From contig DQZA01000296.1 in assembly GCA_011042035.1 (NCBI GenBank), forward strand, positions 1 to 5,198: 5,198 nt of DNA, in the 5' to 3' direction. Of the stretch, positions 1 to 5,198 are shown piece by piece (the first letter of the stretch is position 1; the number at the start of each line of letters is the position of its first letter). A program made the position numbers and the translations under genes. This DNA is from Desulfobacteraceae bacterium (GTDB taxonomy: Bacteria; Desulfobacterota; DSM-4660; Desulfatiglandales; Desulfatiglandaceae). Under the pieces are notes generated by a model that was not told where the DNA came from, ran no database searches, and saw only the letters and a list, made by a program, of their open reading frames with translations.

Positions 1-909
1 GAACTCGACTGCCTGAAGACGGTTTCCCTCGGCATCCAAGATGAAAACTTCATCAATGCGAACTTCTCCTGATCCAGTGCGCGAGCTACCAGAGCCCGTT
101 CTGTTTTGGTTGCTGGATTCGCCTTTGTTATTCACTAATCTCGTCTTCACACCGCTCTGCCTCGCCTCCCTTTCAGCAAGCATGGCATGGTAGTAATTGG
201 CGACATCCTCCGCACTCCCGCTTCTTATTAAGCGGCCACCATCCAGCAGGACTGCCTCCTGGCACAAGCTCTTGATCGCCCCCATACTGTGACTAACAAA
301 CAGGATGCTCACTCCTTTTTGCTGGATTTCCTTAAGCCGGTTGATGCATTTATGCTGGAAGGCAATATCCCCCACAGATAAGGCCTCATCTATGATAAGA
401 ACATCTGGATTTGTGTTGATGGCGCAGGCAAAGGCCAAGCGGGCGTACATCCCGCTGGAATATAGTCTGAGAGGCCTTTCAAAAAAAGGCCCTATATCTG
501 CAAACTCTTGTACCCTTGGAAGCCAAGAATCCAATTCTCCTTTGGAAAAGCCCATTAGTCCTCCATATAACATCGCATTTTGTCTACCAGTGAAATCTCT
601 ATTGAAGCCGGTACCAAGTTCGAGGATTGAGGCTATGCGCCCATGTGTTTCCACCTCGCCCTTCGTGGCTGGTAGGTACCCGCATATTATTTTCAGCAGA
701 GTGCTCTTGCCGCTTCCATTTACTCCGAGAATACCAACCGTACTACCTTTTTTAACCGAAAACGATACGTCCTTTAATGCCCAAAATTCCTTGTGGTATA
801 TCCGACCTGTGAAGGCCTCTTTTAGCCGATTAACTGGTTGCCCATAAAGACGATAGGCCTTAGACACCCCTCTAGCTACCACAGCGTATTCTGCCGATTC
901 GCCTCCCAT
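1..909 (-). CDS. wzt: ABC transporter ATPase for O-polysaccharide export (Wzt type), partial
   Basis: This is the nucleotide-binding subunit of an ABC exporter that moves lipid-linked O-antigen-type polysaccharide across the inner membrane. Translating down from ATG at 909 gives 303 residues with no stop, so the 3' end lies outside the window. I see Walker A at residues 62-70 (GVNGSGKST), the ABC signature at about 150-157 (YSSGMYAR, the form typical of polysaccharide and teichoic-acid exporters), Walker B at 169-175 (DVLIIDE) followed by ALSVGD, and the switch histidine at 207 (VSHS). After residue 245 a Ser/Gly/Asn-rich linker leads into a segment (RIDEVFILDAEGNRLQAVEF, 284-303) that looks like the first strands of the Wzt C-terminal beta-sandwich, which in known systems recognises the glycan end. 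The ATG overlaps the permease stop by one base (TAATG), and GGAGGT (916-921) sits 6 nt upstream inside the permease gene, which indicates translational coupling. Family is secure; the exact glycan is unknown. Confidence 0.95.
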   Translation of the reverse strand, partial: MGGESAEYAVVARGVSKAYRLYGQPVNRLKEAFTGRIYHKEFWALKDVSFSVKKGSTVGILGVNGSGKSTLLKIICGYLPATKGEVETHGRIASILELGTGFNRDFTGRQNAMLYGGLMGFSKGELDSWLPRVQEFADIGPFFERPLRLYSSGMYARLAFACAINTNPDVLIIDEALSVGDIAFQHKCINRLKEIQQKGVSILFVSHSMGAIKSLCQEAVLLDGGRLIRSGSAEDVANYYHAMLAEREARQSGVKTRLVNNKGESSNQNRTGSGSSRTGSGEVRIDEVFILDAEGNRLQAVEF

Positions 910-1703
910 TAGAGAACCTCCGTAAACTGCGCCTTTAACCTACGAAAAACAAACCCCCCAATCATCAAGAAACAGATAGTAACCAGCAGGAAGACAGCGA
1001 AATCAAGCTTTACCACCCCATGGTTTGACAGGAGCGCCCTCCTGTACCCTTCAGTGATAAAGTACATAGGATTGAAGCTCAGAAGAAAATGATATTTACT
1101 GGGAATGATACGTGAAGGATAAACTATTGGAGTGAGGTAAAACCACAACTGGAGTACCACTCCGATCGCCTGTCCCACATCCTTCAAAAATACATTTACT
1201 GATGATACCAACCATCCAATGCCCAGAGATAGCAATATCAAACATACTAGATAAAAGAGGATTGTGAGGGAAAAAATGCCAAGCGTGTGCTTTACCGCAA
1301 GAAGTAGGGCAAGCAGCACACCCAGGCCGATGATATGGTTTGTGATGGCCGTTCCGACCACTACTAATACCAGTACCTCTGGGTAGAATGATGTCTTCGT
1401 TACAAGATTCCTATACCTCTCAATGACTCCTGCCGAGCTCTTAACGATTTCAGAAAAGGTAGTCCATGGCAGCAAAGCGCAAAAAAGCCACAGGGCAAAT
1501 GGGGTATCCCCAATATTACGGCCAAAAACGAGTGAAAATATCAGCGTATAAACACCCACCATCATCAGTGGGTGAAGAACCGACCACACCACTCCCGCTG
1601 CGGACCCCATATATCGTGCTCTAAAATCCCTCTCTATCAGGAAGAACAGGGGCTGCCTACTACTGGAGACCCTGACAACGAAATTCTTCAAGCTACTGAT
1701 CAA
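909..1703 (-). CDS. wzm: ABC-2 type permease for O-polysaccharide export (Wzm type)
   Basis: This is the membrane subunit that forms the channel for the lipid-linked polysaccharide and pairs with the ATPase encoded directly downstream. Its 264 residues are the usual length for Wzm/TagG-type ABC-2 permeases. The N-terminal amphipathic stretch and first membrane helix carry the family pattern RDFRARYMGSAAGVVWSVLHPL at about 25-46. Hydrophobic segments lie near 36-60, 68-84, 108-138, 142-166, 176-196 and 235-254, consistent with six helices. The motifs NVFLKDVGQAIGVVLQ (170-185), YLTPIVYP (189-196) and FNPMYFITEGYRRALL (210-225) are typical of this family. The start is TTG at 1703: an in-frame TGA lies two codons upstream, and GGAGGT (1713-1718) lies 9 nt before it, so no longer start is possible. 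TagG-type teichoic acid permeases are related, but the neighbouring Wzt extension favours an O-antigen role. Confidence 0.95.
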   Translation of the reverse strand: MISSLKNFVVRVSSSRQPLFFLIERDFRARYMGSAAGVVWSVLHPLMMVGVYTLIFSLVFGRNIGDTPFALWLFCALLPWTTFSEIVKSSAGVIERYRNLVTKTSFYPEVLVLVVVGTAITNHIIGLGVLLALLLAVKHTLGIFSLTILFYLVCLILLSLGIGWLVSSVNVFLKDVGQAIGVVLQLWFYLTPIVYPSRIIPSKYHFLLSFNPMYFITEGYRRALLSNHGVVKLDFAVFLLVTICFLMIGGFVFRRLKAQFTEVL

Positions 1704-1712
1704 CGCTCACCT

Positions 1713-1718
1713 ACCTCC
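1713..1718 (-). promoter_or_regulatory. Ribosome binding site that fixes the TTG start of the permease
   Basis: On the minus strand the sequence is GGAGGT followed by a 9-nt spacer and TTG at 1703. The match to anti-Shine-Dalgarno is complete, and an in-frame TGA between it and the TTG rules out an upstream start. A GTG inside the spacer is out of frame. Confidence 0.8.
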
Positions 1719-1806
1719 CCCGGAATTTTTGATGCTTATCCGCACCTAATTAACAAAGGACATTGTACTTAACTCCACCGACGACTTGCCTCAGCAATAG
1801 TTACCC

Positions 1807-1835
1807 TTGATGAGTCACTCTGTTTAGGATATATA
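1807..1835 (+). promoter_or_regulatory. Candidate sigma-70 promoter for the glycosyltransferase gene
   Basis: TTGATG (1807-1812) is followed by a 17-nt spacer and TATATA (1830-1835), each matching four of six consensus positions with ideal spacing. Transcription would start near 1842, giving a leader of about 35 nt before the ATG at 1877. This is the best promoter-like sequence in the divergent gap. Confidence 0.5.
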
Positions 1836-1849
1836 GGAATACTTATCAA
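1821..1849 (-). promoter_or_regulatory. Candidate sigma-70 promoter for the exporter operon
   Basis: On the minus strand TTGATA (1844-1849, five of six to TTGACA) is followed after 17 nt by TAAACA (1821-1826, a poor match to TATAAT). Transcription would begin near 1814 and leave a leader of about 110 nt before the permease TTG. The -35 and spacing are good and the -10 is weak, so this is tentative. It overlaps the rightward promoter. Confidence 0.35.
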
Positions 1850-1876
1850 ATAAAGGGGGATCTCAAAACCGCCAGG

Positions 1877-2929
1877 ATGAGATGGAAATACAAGGCCCTT
1901 AAACGAATTGTATCAGAACATCCTCTATATATCAGATCTAGAAGAGGGCTGCACGAACTGAGTGACAGGCTTAGACGTCGGGAAAGCCTTTCTGCCACCT
2001 TGTCTTCTCAAAGCATTGGCATGATAATTACAGAAGCCAGTCCCAACACCATTTATGGAGACTATTTTGCTGCAAAGGGGCTGGGTGACCAAATGGAAAA
2101 GCTCGGCTACCAAGTCATTTATATACCTGAACGTCCTGTCTATCTCTGGCATAGAATTCCTGAGAATTTAACCATACTTATTTCTTTGATACACACATTC
2201 GATCCTAGGCCTGCAAAGAAGCTCTCCAATGCTCTTACGGTAGCATGGATAAGGGGATATGTGCCACAATGGTGCGAAAAACCATGGTTTGACCACTATG
2301 ACCTTGTCATTGCCACTTCAGATATTGCCCTTGAATATGCCGCCAAATTCACCCACCCCAACAAATGTGCGGGGATCTTGAGGCTTGCTGCTGATCCCGA
2401 AATCTTCAGGCCAGGCCCTCCCGTCCCCAAATACGAATCCGACCTCTGCTTTGTGGGGAATATCTTTGATGTCGAAAGGCAACTCGTTAACCACCTTTCT
2501 ATCCCCTCTGGTCTCACCTTCAAGTACTACGGAAGACTTACCGACGGCAAATCTTGGCTCGCCCGGTACCATCAGGGCCCAATCGCTCACAATAAAATCC
2601 CGAAGGTCTACAATTCCTCAAAGCTGGTACTGGAAGATTGCACACCCATGTGTAAACCATGGGGCTGCATCAATAGCCGAACCTTTGAGGCCCTGTCTTG
2701 TGGTGCATGCCTGGTTTCTAACGATGTGCCCGGCCTGGAACAGCTTTTCGGCAGCCTTGTGACAATTTATAGGAACAGAGATGACCTGAGCCGCATAATA
2801 AAAGACCTCGTTAGTGATGTAGAAAAAAGAAGCGCCACTGGGAAAAAGGCTCGGGAAAAAATCTTAGAGGCTCATACATTTCGGCATAGGGCTATGGAGC
2901 TGAAAAGGATCTTGGCCAATCATGTTTAG
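1877..2929 (+). CDS. CgeB-like family 4-type glycosyltransferase
   Basis: This is a probable cytoplasmic glycosyltransferase that transfers a sugar from a nucleotide-sugar donor, most likely during O-antigen or other surface-glycan assembly. The 350 residues show a GT-B layout. The N-terminal half has a small-residue strand and loop (MIITEASPNTIYGDYFAAKGLG, 49-70) and the typical AADPEIFRP (171-179) before the second domain. The C-terminal half has LCFVGNIFDVERQ (190-202), then INSRTFEALSCGACLVSND (265-283) with the conserved Arg, Phe-Glu and Cys-Gly of the CgeB/Glyco_trans_1_2 group, VTIYRNRDDL (295-304), and the terminal AHTFRHRA (332-339). A basic N-terminal stretch (about 1-36) could favour membrane contact. 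The start is less certain: GGGGGA (1855-1860) is 16 nt from the ATG, longer than ideal, but the frame has no other start codon upstream before its TGA at 1811. It is divergent from the exporter genes, which fits a polysaccharide cluster. Donor, acceptor and linkage cannot be read from the sequence. Confidence 0.88.
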   Translation: MRWKYKALKRIVSEHPLYIRSRRGLHELSDRLRRRESLSATLSSQSIGMIITEASPNTIYGDYFAAKGLGDQMEKLGYQVIYIPERPVYLWHRIPENLTILISLIHTFDPRPAKKLSNALTVAWIRGYVPQWCEKPWFDHYDLVIATSDIALEYAAKFTHPNKCAGILRLAADPEIFRPGPPVPKYESDLCFVGNIFDVERQLVNHLSIPSGLTFKYYGRLTDGKSWLARYHQGPIAHNKIPKVYNSSKLVLEDCTPMCKPWGCINSRTFEALSCGACLVSNDVPGLEQLFGSLVTIYRNRDDLSRIIKDLVSDVEKRSATGKKAREKILEAHTFRHRAMELKRILANHV

Positions 2930-2969
2930 GAACTCGACTGAAAATAGTACAAGAGTTGAAAGGTTATAT

Positions 2970-3005
2970 GCCGGGAGAGCATTGCTCCCCCGGCCCCCTC
3001 TTTTT
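2970..3005 (+). terminator. Intrinsic terminator between convergent genes
   Basis: GCCGGGAGAGC (2970-2980) and GCTCCCCCGGC (2984-2994) form an 11-bp stem with one A-C mismatch and an ATT loop. CCCCTC and a five-T run (3001-3005) follow on the plus strand, so this should end the glycosyltransferase transcript about 40 nt after its stop. Read on the minus strand the hairpin lacks a good U-run, but it may still slow transcription from the convergent gene. It fills most of the 78-nt gap between the two genes. Confidence 0.75.
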
Positions 3006-3007
3006 CA

Positions 3008-4600
3008 TCATAGAATTGGAAGTGCATCGGCCCTTTCTAGTGTGTCTGAGATCCCCACTTGAAAACCCACAAGATCCCTATCCGAAGAGAATGTTACATA
3101 CGAAACGCCTTCCACCTCCTGACCGAAAAGGTCCATAACAGTCCCTGCTATCTTTGCATGGGCTGGAATACTTATGCTCTTTGTTGCCAGAACCTCTCCA
3201 TCGTCCTGAAATGCCGTTAGGGTCACATGGGCCTCAGAATCCTCTGTGTTAACCATTCCCAATGCTGCTATACCATCTCCATCTAGGCCTGGAATCGCTC
3301 CTGCCCTCTTCTTTATGGTAGTACAATCAAATCCTGCTAGCCCACCTTCCTTGCTCCCAAGGAGCTGAAATCCAGCAAGTGCCTTGGTGCCCTCTATCTT
3401 CAACCATGCGGTGCCTTCCGGCAGCCCCAGGGAACTGAATGTTCCCACAAACCTGGAGGACCTGGATATATGTTTTGACAGGGCAGGGAAGGCCTCACCC
3501 TGCGCAGAATAAGGGGTTATGGTCAGATCACACGAGGATGAATATGTATAGGCAACAAGCGCACTATACCAATTCTCACTTAGCACCACGTGGGGATAGC
3601 AGATCACCTTCTCCTTATCATTTTCAAGCAGAATGCCCGAGAGGTCATAATCTCCGTTAACACTAGTAAAAAGGGCTATACCTACCAGGCCGGAGGCAAA
3701 AATTCTTGCTGAATGAATATCTGGCCTAGGTTCCCCGCCCAAAAGCTCTCTCACCGAGAAGGAGAGTTGCTGCCCTGAATTGAGCTCCCTATAGACACTT
3801 TCGCCACTGTCAAATTGTATTTGCACTGCCCTCTTATCTGGCTTTATGTTTATGAGCACAATGCGGGTGCGCCAGTTGGCACTGGAGGCTAGATGGGGAA
3901 TGTCTAATACCAAAGCAGAGCCTTCTTTGGCCGCAGGTATGGTTTCTCCCTCTTCCTCTCCACTGTAAAATCTTTCGTAGCCAATAAAGTTCGCAGATTC
4001 AGAATCCGGCACAAAGACCATATAAGCACTATTTCCCGCCATACCAGCCAGATCCAATATGGGGAGTGCATACCTTGCATTGGGGGCAATAGTTATGTGT
4101 CCGGTCTCACTCACCAAGGTTCCATCCTCATCATACGACCTGAACACACCGGATTGTGCCTGACTCGAATCCTGGTTGATCACGTACAAGGTCGTATTCC
4201 ACTCCGTGTCTAATGCAATATATGGGAAAAACAAGGAACCGTCTGGAAACAGATTCGATGGCGGCGTGTCTTCTCCTGACCCAAAGCCGTCGTCTGGTGG
4301 AGGCTCCGAACCTCCATCGTCGGAGGGTGGCGGGCTCGCACTATCCCCAAGATAGTACATTACATACAAGTTTCTGTACCTTCCAGGTGTGTTAAACTTC
4401 TCATACTGAAGTCCCGCTGTCCCATTAGAATTCTCTATGCCGGCAGTAGTTGTATGCCTGGCACTCTCACGCGGTCTCACATCTAGATAATTTACCTGGA
4501 TGTCATTGGTCCCTTCATAGAGAATAATCTGGAATGTATTCAAAGGGTCTGCGCCTTCGTAATAAATAAAAGGCACATTGATATAACTGACTATGAACAT
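3008..4600 (-). CDS. C-terminal part of the secreted protein: end of beta domain, linker and four repeats
   Basis: This open stretch continues the frame after the internal TGA; its coding character begins at 4645, before its first ATG at 4600. The first residues (MFIVSYINVPF to about 84, including FQIILYEGTNDIQVNYLDV and AGIENSNGTAGLQYE) complete the nidogen-like domain. Residues 85-122 are an acidic linker rich in Pro, Asp, Gly and Ser. Four repeats follow at about 123-226, 231-329, 333-432 and 434-530. Independent translation from 4600 is unlikely: the only purine-rich stretch (AGGGGGG) is 14 nt away inside a hairpin, and the product would have no signal peptide although its composition is that of an exported protein. 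Cysteines are at 334, 357 and 426. The molecular role is unknown; surface structure, glycan binding or adhesion are possibilities from architecture only. Confidence 0.65.
   Translation of the reverse strand: MFIVSYINVPFIYYEGADPLNTFQIILYEGTNDIQVNYLDVRPRESARHTTTAGIENSNGTAGLQYEKFNTPGRYRNLYVMYYLGDSASPPPSDDGGSEPPPDDGFGSGEDTPPSNLFPDGSLFFPYIALDTEWNTTLYVINQDSSQAQSGVFRSYDEDGTLVSETGHITIAPNARYALPILDLAGMAGNSAYMVFVPDSESANFIGYERFYSGEEEGETIPAAKEGSALVLDIPHLASSANWRTRIVLINIKPDKRAVQIQFDSGESVYRELNSGQQLSFSVRELLGGEPRPDIHSARIFASGLVGIALFTSVNGDYDLSGILLENDKEKVICYPHVVLSENWYSALVAYTYSSSCDLTITPYSAQGEAFPALSKHISRSSRFVGTFSSLGLPEGTAWLKIEGTKALAGFQLLGSKEGGLAGFDCTTIKKRAGAIPGLDGDGIAALGMVNTEDSEAHVTLTAFQDDGEVLATKSISIPAHAKIAGTVMDLFGQEVEGVSYVTFSSDRDLVGFQVGISDTLERADALPIL
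3011..4234 (-). repeat. Four divergent protein repeats of about 100 residues
   Basis: The repeats span roughly 3923-4234, 3614-3910, 3305-3604 and 3011-3301. Each has an opening strand with a Pro-aromatic/His and Trp pattern (FPYIALDTEWNTTLYVIN, IPHLASSANWRTRIVLIN, YPHVVLSENWYSALVAY; the fourth keeps only ALGMVN), a middle with a Gly turn, a segment before a hydrophobic LDL/LLG/SLG/LFG, and a closing strand ending in a Gly-containing motif (NFIGYERF, GLVGIALF, ALAGFQLLG, DLVGFQVG). They are recognisable in protein only; I saw no conserved DNA repeat, so the duplications are old. Confidence 0.75.
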
Positions 4601-4609
4601 CCGATTCGG

Positions 4610-4628
4610 CGAGACCCCCCTGGTCTCG
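4610..4628 (-). other. Perfect 7-bp stem-loop just downstream of the internal UGA
   Basis: On the minus strand CGAGACC (4622-4628) and GGTCTCG (4610-4616) are exact complements around the loop AGGGG (4617-4621). The stem starts 17 nt after the UGA and the loop starts 24 nt after it, with G as the second loop base. Bacterial SECIS elements lie within the coding region right after UGA with a G near the start of the apical loop, so the position is compatible. The bulged U above the stem known from E. coli fdhF is not present. It may be chance or may affect translation in another way. Confidence 0.4.
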
Positions 4629-4645
4629 TATATTACCTTGGCACT

Positions 4646-4648
4646 TCA
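4646..4648 (-). other. Lone in-frame UGA codon inside the secreted-protein frame
   Basis: The codon series reads GCA ACA GGT ACG TGA AGT GCC AAG, with coding sequence of one domain on both sides. In related domains this point is a loop after the FWD motif, usually with small residues such as Gly or Ser, so TGA could derive from GGA by one change. Other genes here use TGG for Trp and end with TAA or TAG, and this gene itself ends in TGA, so a general change of the genetic code is not supported. Confidence 0.85.
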
Positions 4649-5053
4649 CGTACCTGTTGCCAGATTGTCCCAAAACGCGGCAATCATGTTATCAGCCAAG
4701 CCGCCTTCAGTGGGTATGGGTTCACCTCCGGCAGAGCCACTAAGGGAGGTCTTCTTAAAGGTGATAAATCCGCTGCTGGAAAAACGCACCGTATCATACT
4801 CTCTCCCGTAAAACTTGAATTTGAATCCAATATGTATATCACCGCTCATATCGTAGTTGCCCAATTCGCAGATGGTCCCTGTCTTCGAAATGTCTATCCA
4901 CGAAAAAGGCGCTGCCCCGGGCTCCTCGCTGTCGGAATATGTGTATCCATATCGGTCAGGGCCTCCGGTCAAGGCCATGGCATTTCTAGCCCCGCCTAAA
5001 AGTAAGAGCAATAAGAAAAGTGATATGCTACACACCCCCCAGTATCTTCTCAT
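4646..5053 (-). CDS. N-terminal part of the secreted protein: signal peptide and half of a nidogen-like domain
   Basis: If UGA is read as stop, this 135-residue product is made alone. It opens with a Sec signal peptide: basic RR at 2-3, a hydrophobic core (about 7-21, with a six-leucine run) and a likely cleavage after AMA at 25-27. The mature part begins LTGGPDRYGYTYSDSEEPG and continues with FSWIDISKTGT, GFKFKFYGREYDTVRFSSSGF and NMIAAFWDNL. These segments match in order the start of a secreted beta-sandwich domain found in many bacterial surface and exported proteins, in which strands after the FWD motif are needed to complete the fold. Those strands are encoded after the TGA, so the short product should not fold properly. 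The one cysteine in the mature segment is at 62. The start is well supported by AGGAGGT at a 10-nt spacing. Confidence 0.75.
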   Translation of the reverse strand: MRRYWGVCSISLFLLLLLLGGARNAMALTGGPDRYGYTYSDSEEPGAAPFSWIDISKTGTICELGNYDMSGDIHIGFKFKFYGREYDTVRFSSSGFITFKKTSLSGSAGGEPIPTEGGLADNMIAAFWDNLATGT

Positions 5054-5063
5054 GATCTGAGCT

Positions 5064-5070
5064 ACCTCCT
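5064..5070 (-). promoter_or_regulatory. Ribosome binding site of the secreted-protein gene
   Basis: AGGAGGT on the minus strand lies 10 nt before the ATG at 5053. It supports that ATG as the start, together with the signal peptide that begins there. Confidence 0.75.
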
Positions 5071-5083
5071 CAATTTCGGTTTC

Positions 5084-5198
5084 TTACCGTGCCACAAAAA
5101 CCTTACAATATATTGTAGATGCAAGATCCATACCCCAAACGCCTACCCTCACATCTGCAACCTTGGTGATGAGTAGCACGCCTGTCCGCGGCATTGAA
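5084..5198 (-). CDS. Possible C-terminal end of an upstream gene, partial
   Basis: On the minus strand, the frame beginning at 5197 is open from the window edge to TAA at 5084-5086. It gives 37 residues, including the stretch GVLLITKVADVRVGVWGMDL and ending in TIYCKVFVAR. The codons are rich in first-position G and the residues alternate like beta strands, which looks coding. The stop is 30 nt before the next ATG, with the ribosome binding site in between, as in an operon. A second minus frame is also open from the edge to a TAA near 5104, but its translation is Arg/Cys-rich and looks non-coding. I do not recognise the protein, and the piece is too short for a firm call. Confidence 0.45.
   Translation of the reverse strand, partial: SMPRTGVLLITKVADVRVGVWGMDLASTIYCKVFVAR
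5104..5117. other. 14-bp perfect palindrome upstream of the secreted-protein gene
   Basis: TACAATATATTGTA is its own reverse complement and lies about 50 bp before the ATG at 5053. It could be an operator, and TACAAT within it resembles a -10 hexamer on the minus strand, but no convincing -35 lies upstream. It also falls inside the possible tail of the upstream gene, so it may be incidental. Confidence 0.25.

Larger units (their letters stand above)
3008..5053 (-). pseudogene. Large secreted repeat protein gene interrupted by one in-frame TGA
   Basis: From ATG at 5053 to TGA at 3008-3010 there is one 682-codon frame with a single interruption, TGA at codon 136 (4646-4648). Both sides are in the same frame and belong together: the N-terminal part ends in IAAFWDNLATGT and the next codons read SAKVIYETRGVSPNR before MFIVSYINVPF, which is the usual continuation of a nidogen-like secreted beta domain. 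The full product would have a signal peptide (1-27), the beta domain (about 29-235), an acidic Pro/Asp/Gly linker (about 236-273) and four repeats (274-681), with no membrane anchor or sorting signal at the end. AGGAGGT (5064-5070) lies 10 nt before the ATG. I enter it as a pseudogene because a nonsense mutation or sequence error is the simplest reading. A recoded UGA would make it a working gene. A second TGA directly follows the terminal stop. Confidence 0.7.

Noticed and set aside
1..11. The 11-mer gaactcgactg at 1-11 occurs again at 2930-2940, which could suggest flanking direct repeats.
   Set aside because: Several 11-base matches are expected by chance in a 5.2-kb window, the identity stops at both sides, and one copy lies inside the ATPase gene. 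Nothing between them looks like a mobile element.
305..847. A 180-codon open frame on the plus strand.
   Set aside because: It is antisense to the ATPase, whose Walker A, signature, Walker B and switch histidine are all on the minus strand. The plus-strand translation has no recognisable features.
2385..2762. A 125-codon open frame on the plus strand inside the glycosyltransferase.
   Set aside because: It is a shifted-frame shadow of the glycosyltransferase C-terminal domain, with Ser/Pro/Thr-rich non-protein-like composition.
2931..2957. Inverted repeat AACTC / GAGTT after the glycosyltransferase stop.
   Set aside because: The arms are only five bases with a long AT-rich loop; the much stronger hairpin at 2970-2994 is the likely terminator.
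4246..4345. Gly/Pro/Asp-rich low-complexity DNA as a possible minisatellite.
   Set aside because: There is no regular unit length in the DNA; the bias comes from the protein linker composition.
3008..5053. A changed genetic code in which UGA is Gly or Trp (as in Gracilibacteria or mycoplasmas) to explain the internal TGA.
   Set aside because: Only one TGA interrupts about 1,300 sense codons in the window, TGG is used for Trp, and the secreted-protein gene ends in tandem TGA codons. Reading through these would run into the terminator and the convergent gene.

Overview
The window looks like a piece of a surface-polysaccharide locus, followed by a gene for a large secreted protein, from a Gram-negative bacterium of roughly balanced base composition. 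The Gram-negative reading rests on a Wzm/Wzt-type O-polysaccharide ABC exporter whose ATPase carries the extra C-terminal carbohydrate-binding domain. The repeat style of the secreted protein resembles proteins I associate with deltaproteobacteria (Desulfobacterota), but that placement is an impression and not a demonstration.

Layout. Positions 1-909 (minus) hold the ATPase subunit (Wzt type), which runs off the left edge. Positions 909-1703 (minus) hold the permease subunit (Wzm type). It starts at TTG behind a strong ribosome binding site, and its stop overlaps the ATPase start by one base (TAATG), so the two are translationally coupled. Positions 1704-1876 are a divergent intergenic region with a good sigma-70-like promoter facing right and a weaker one facing left that overlaps it. 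Positions 1877-2929 (plus) encode a CgeB-like GT4-type glycosyltransferase. Positions 2930-3007 are a convergent gap with a GC-rich hairpin and T-run that look like an intrinsic terminator. Positions 3008-5053 (minus) are one 682-codon frame for a secreted protein: signal peptide, nidogen-like beta domain, acidic Pro/Asp/Gly linker, then four divergent repeats of about 100 residues. A single in-frame TGA at codon 136 interrupts this frame. Positions 5084-5198 (minus) may be the tail of another gene that enters from the right.

How the genes work together. The glycosyltransferase probably helps build an O-antigen-like glycan on undecaprenyl phosphate. Wzm/Wzt would export the finished chain to the periplasm, with the Wzt C-terminal domain recognising its end. 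The secreted repeat protein is convergent with the glycosyltransferase and probably forms a separate unit; a structural or adhesive surface role is an inference.

The most notable point is the lone TGA. The frame on both sides is otherwise intact and belongs to one recognisable domain. A 7-bp perfect hairpin with a 5-nt loop (AGGGG) begins 17 nt after the TGA, and its loop begins 24 nt after it, within the general geometry of bacterial SECIS elements. A nonsense mutation or sequencing error remains the simplest explanation, but selenocysteine insertion or readthrough deserves a check. There is no gene-free stretch longer than 300 bases, and I saw no tRNA, rRNA, CRISPR array or insertion sequence.
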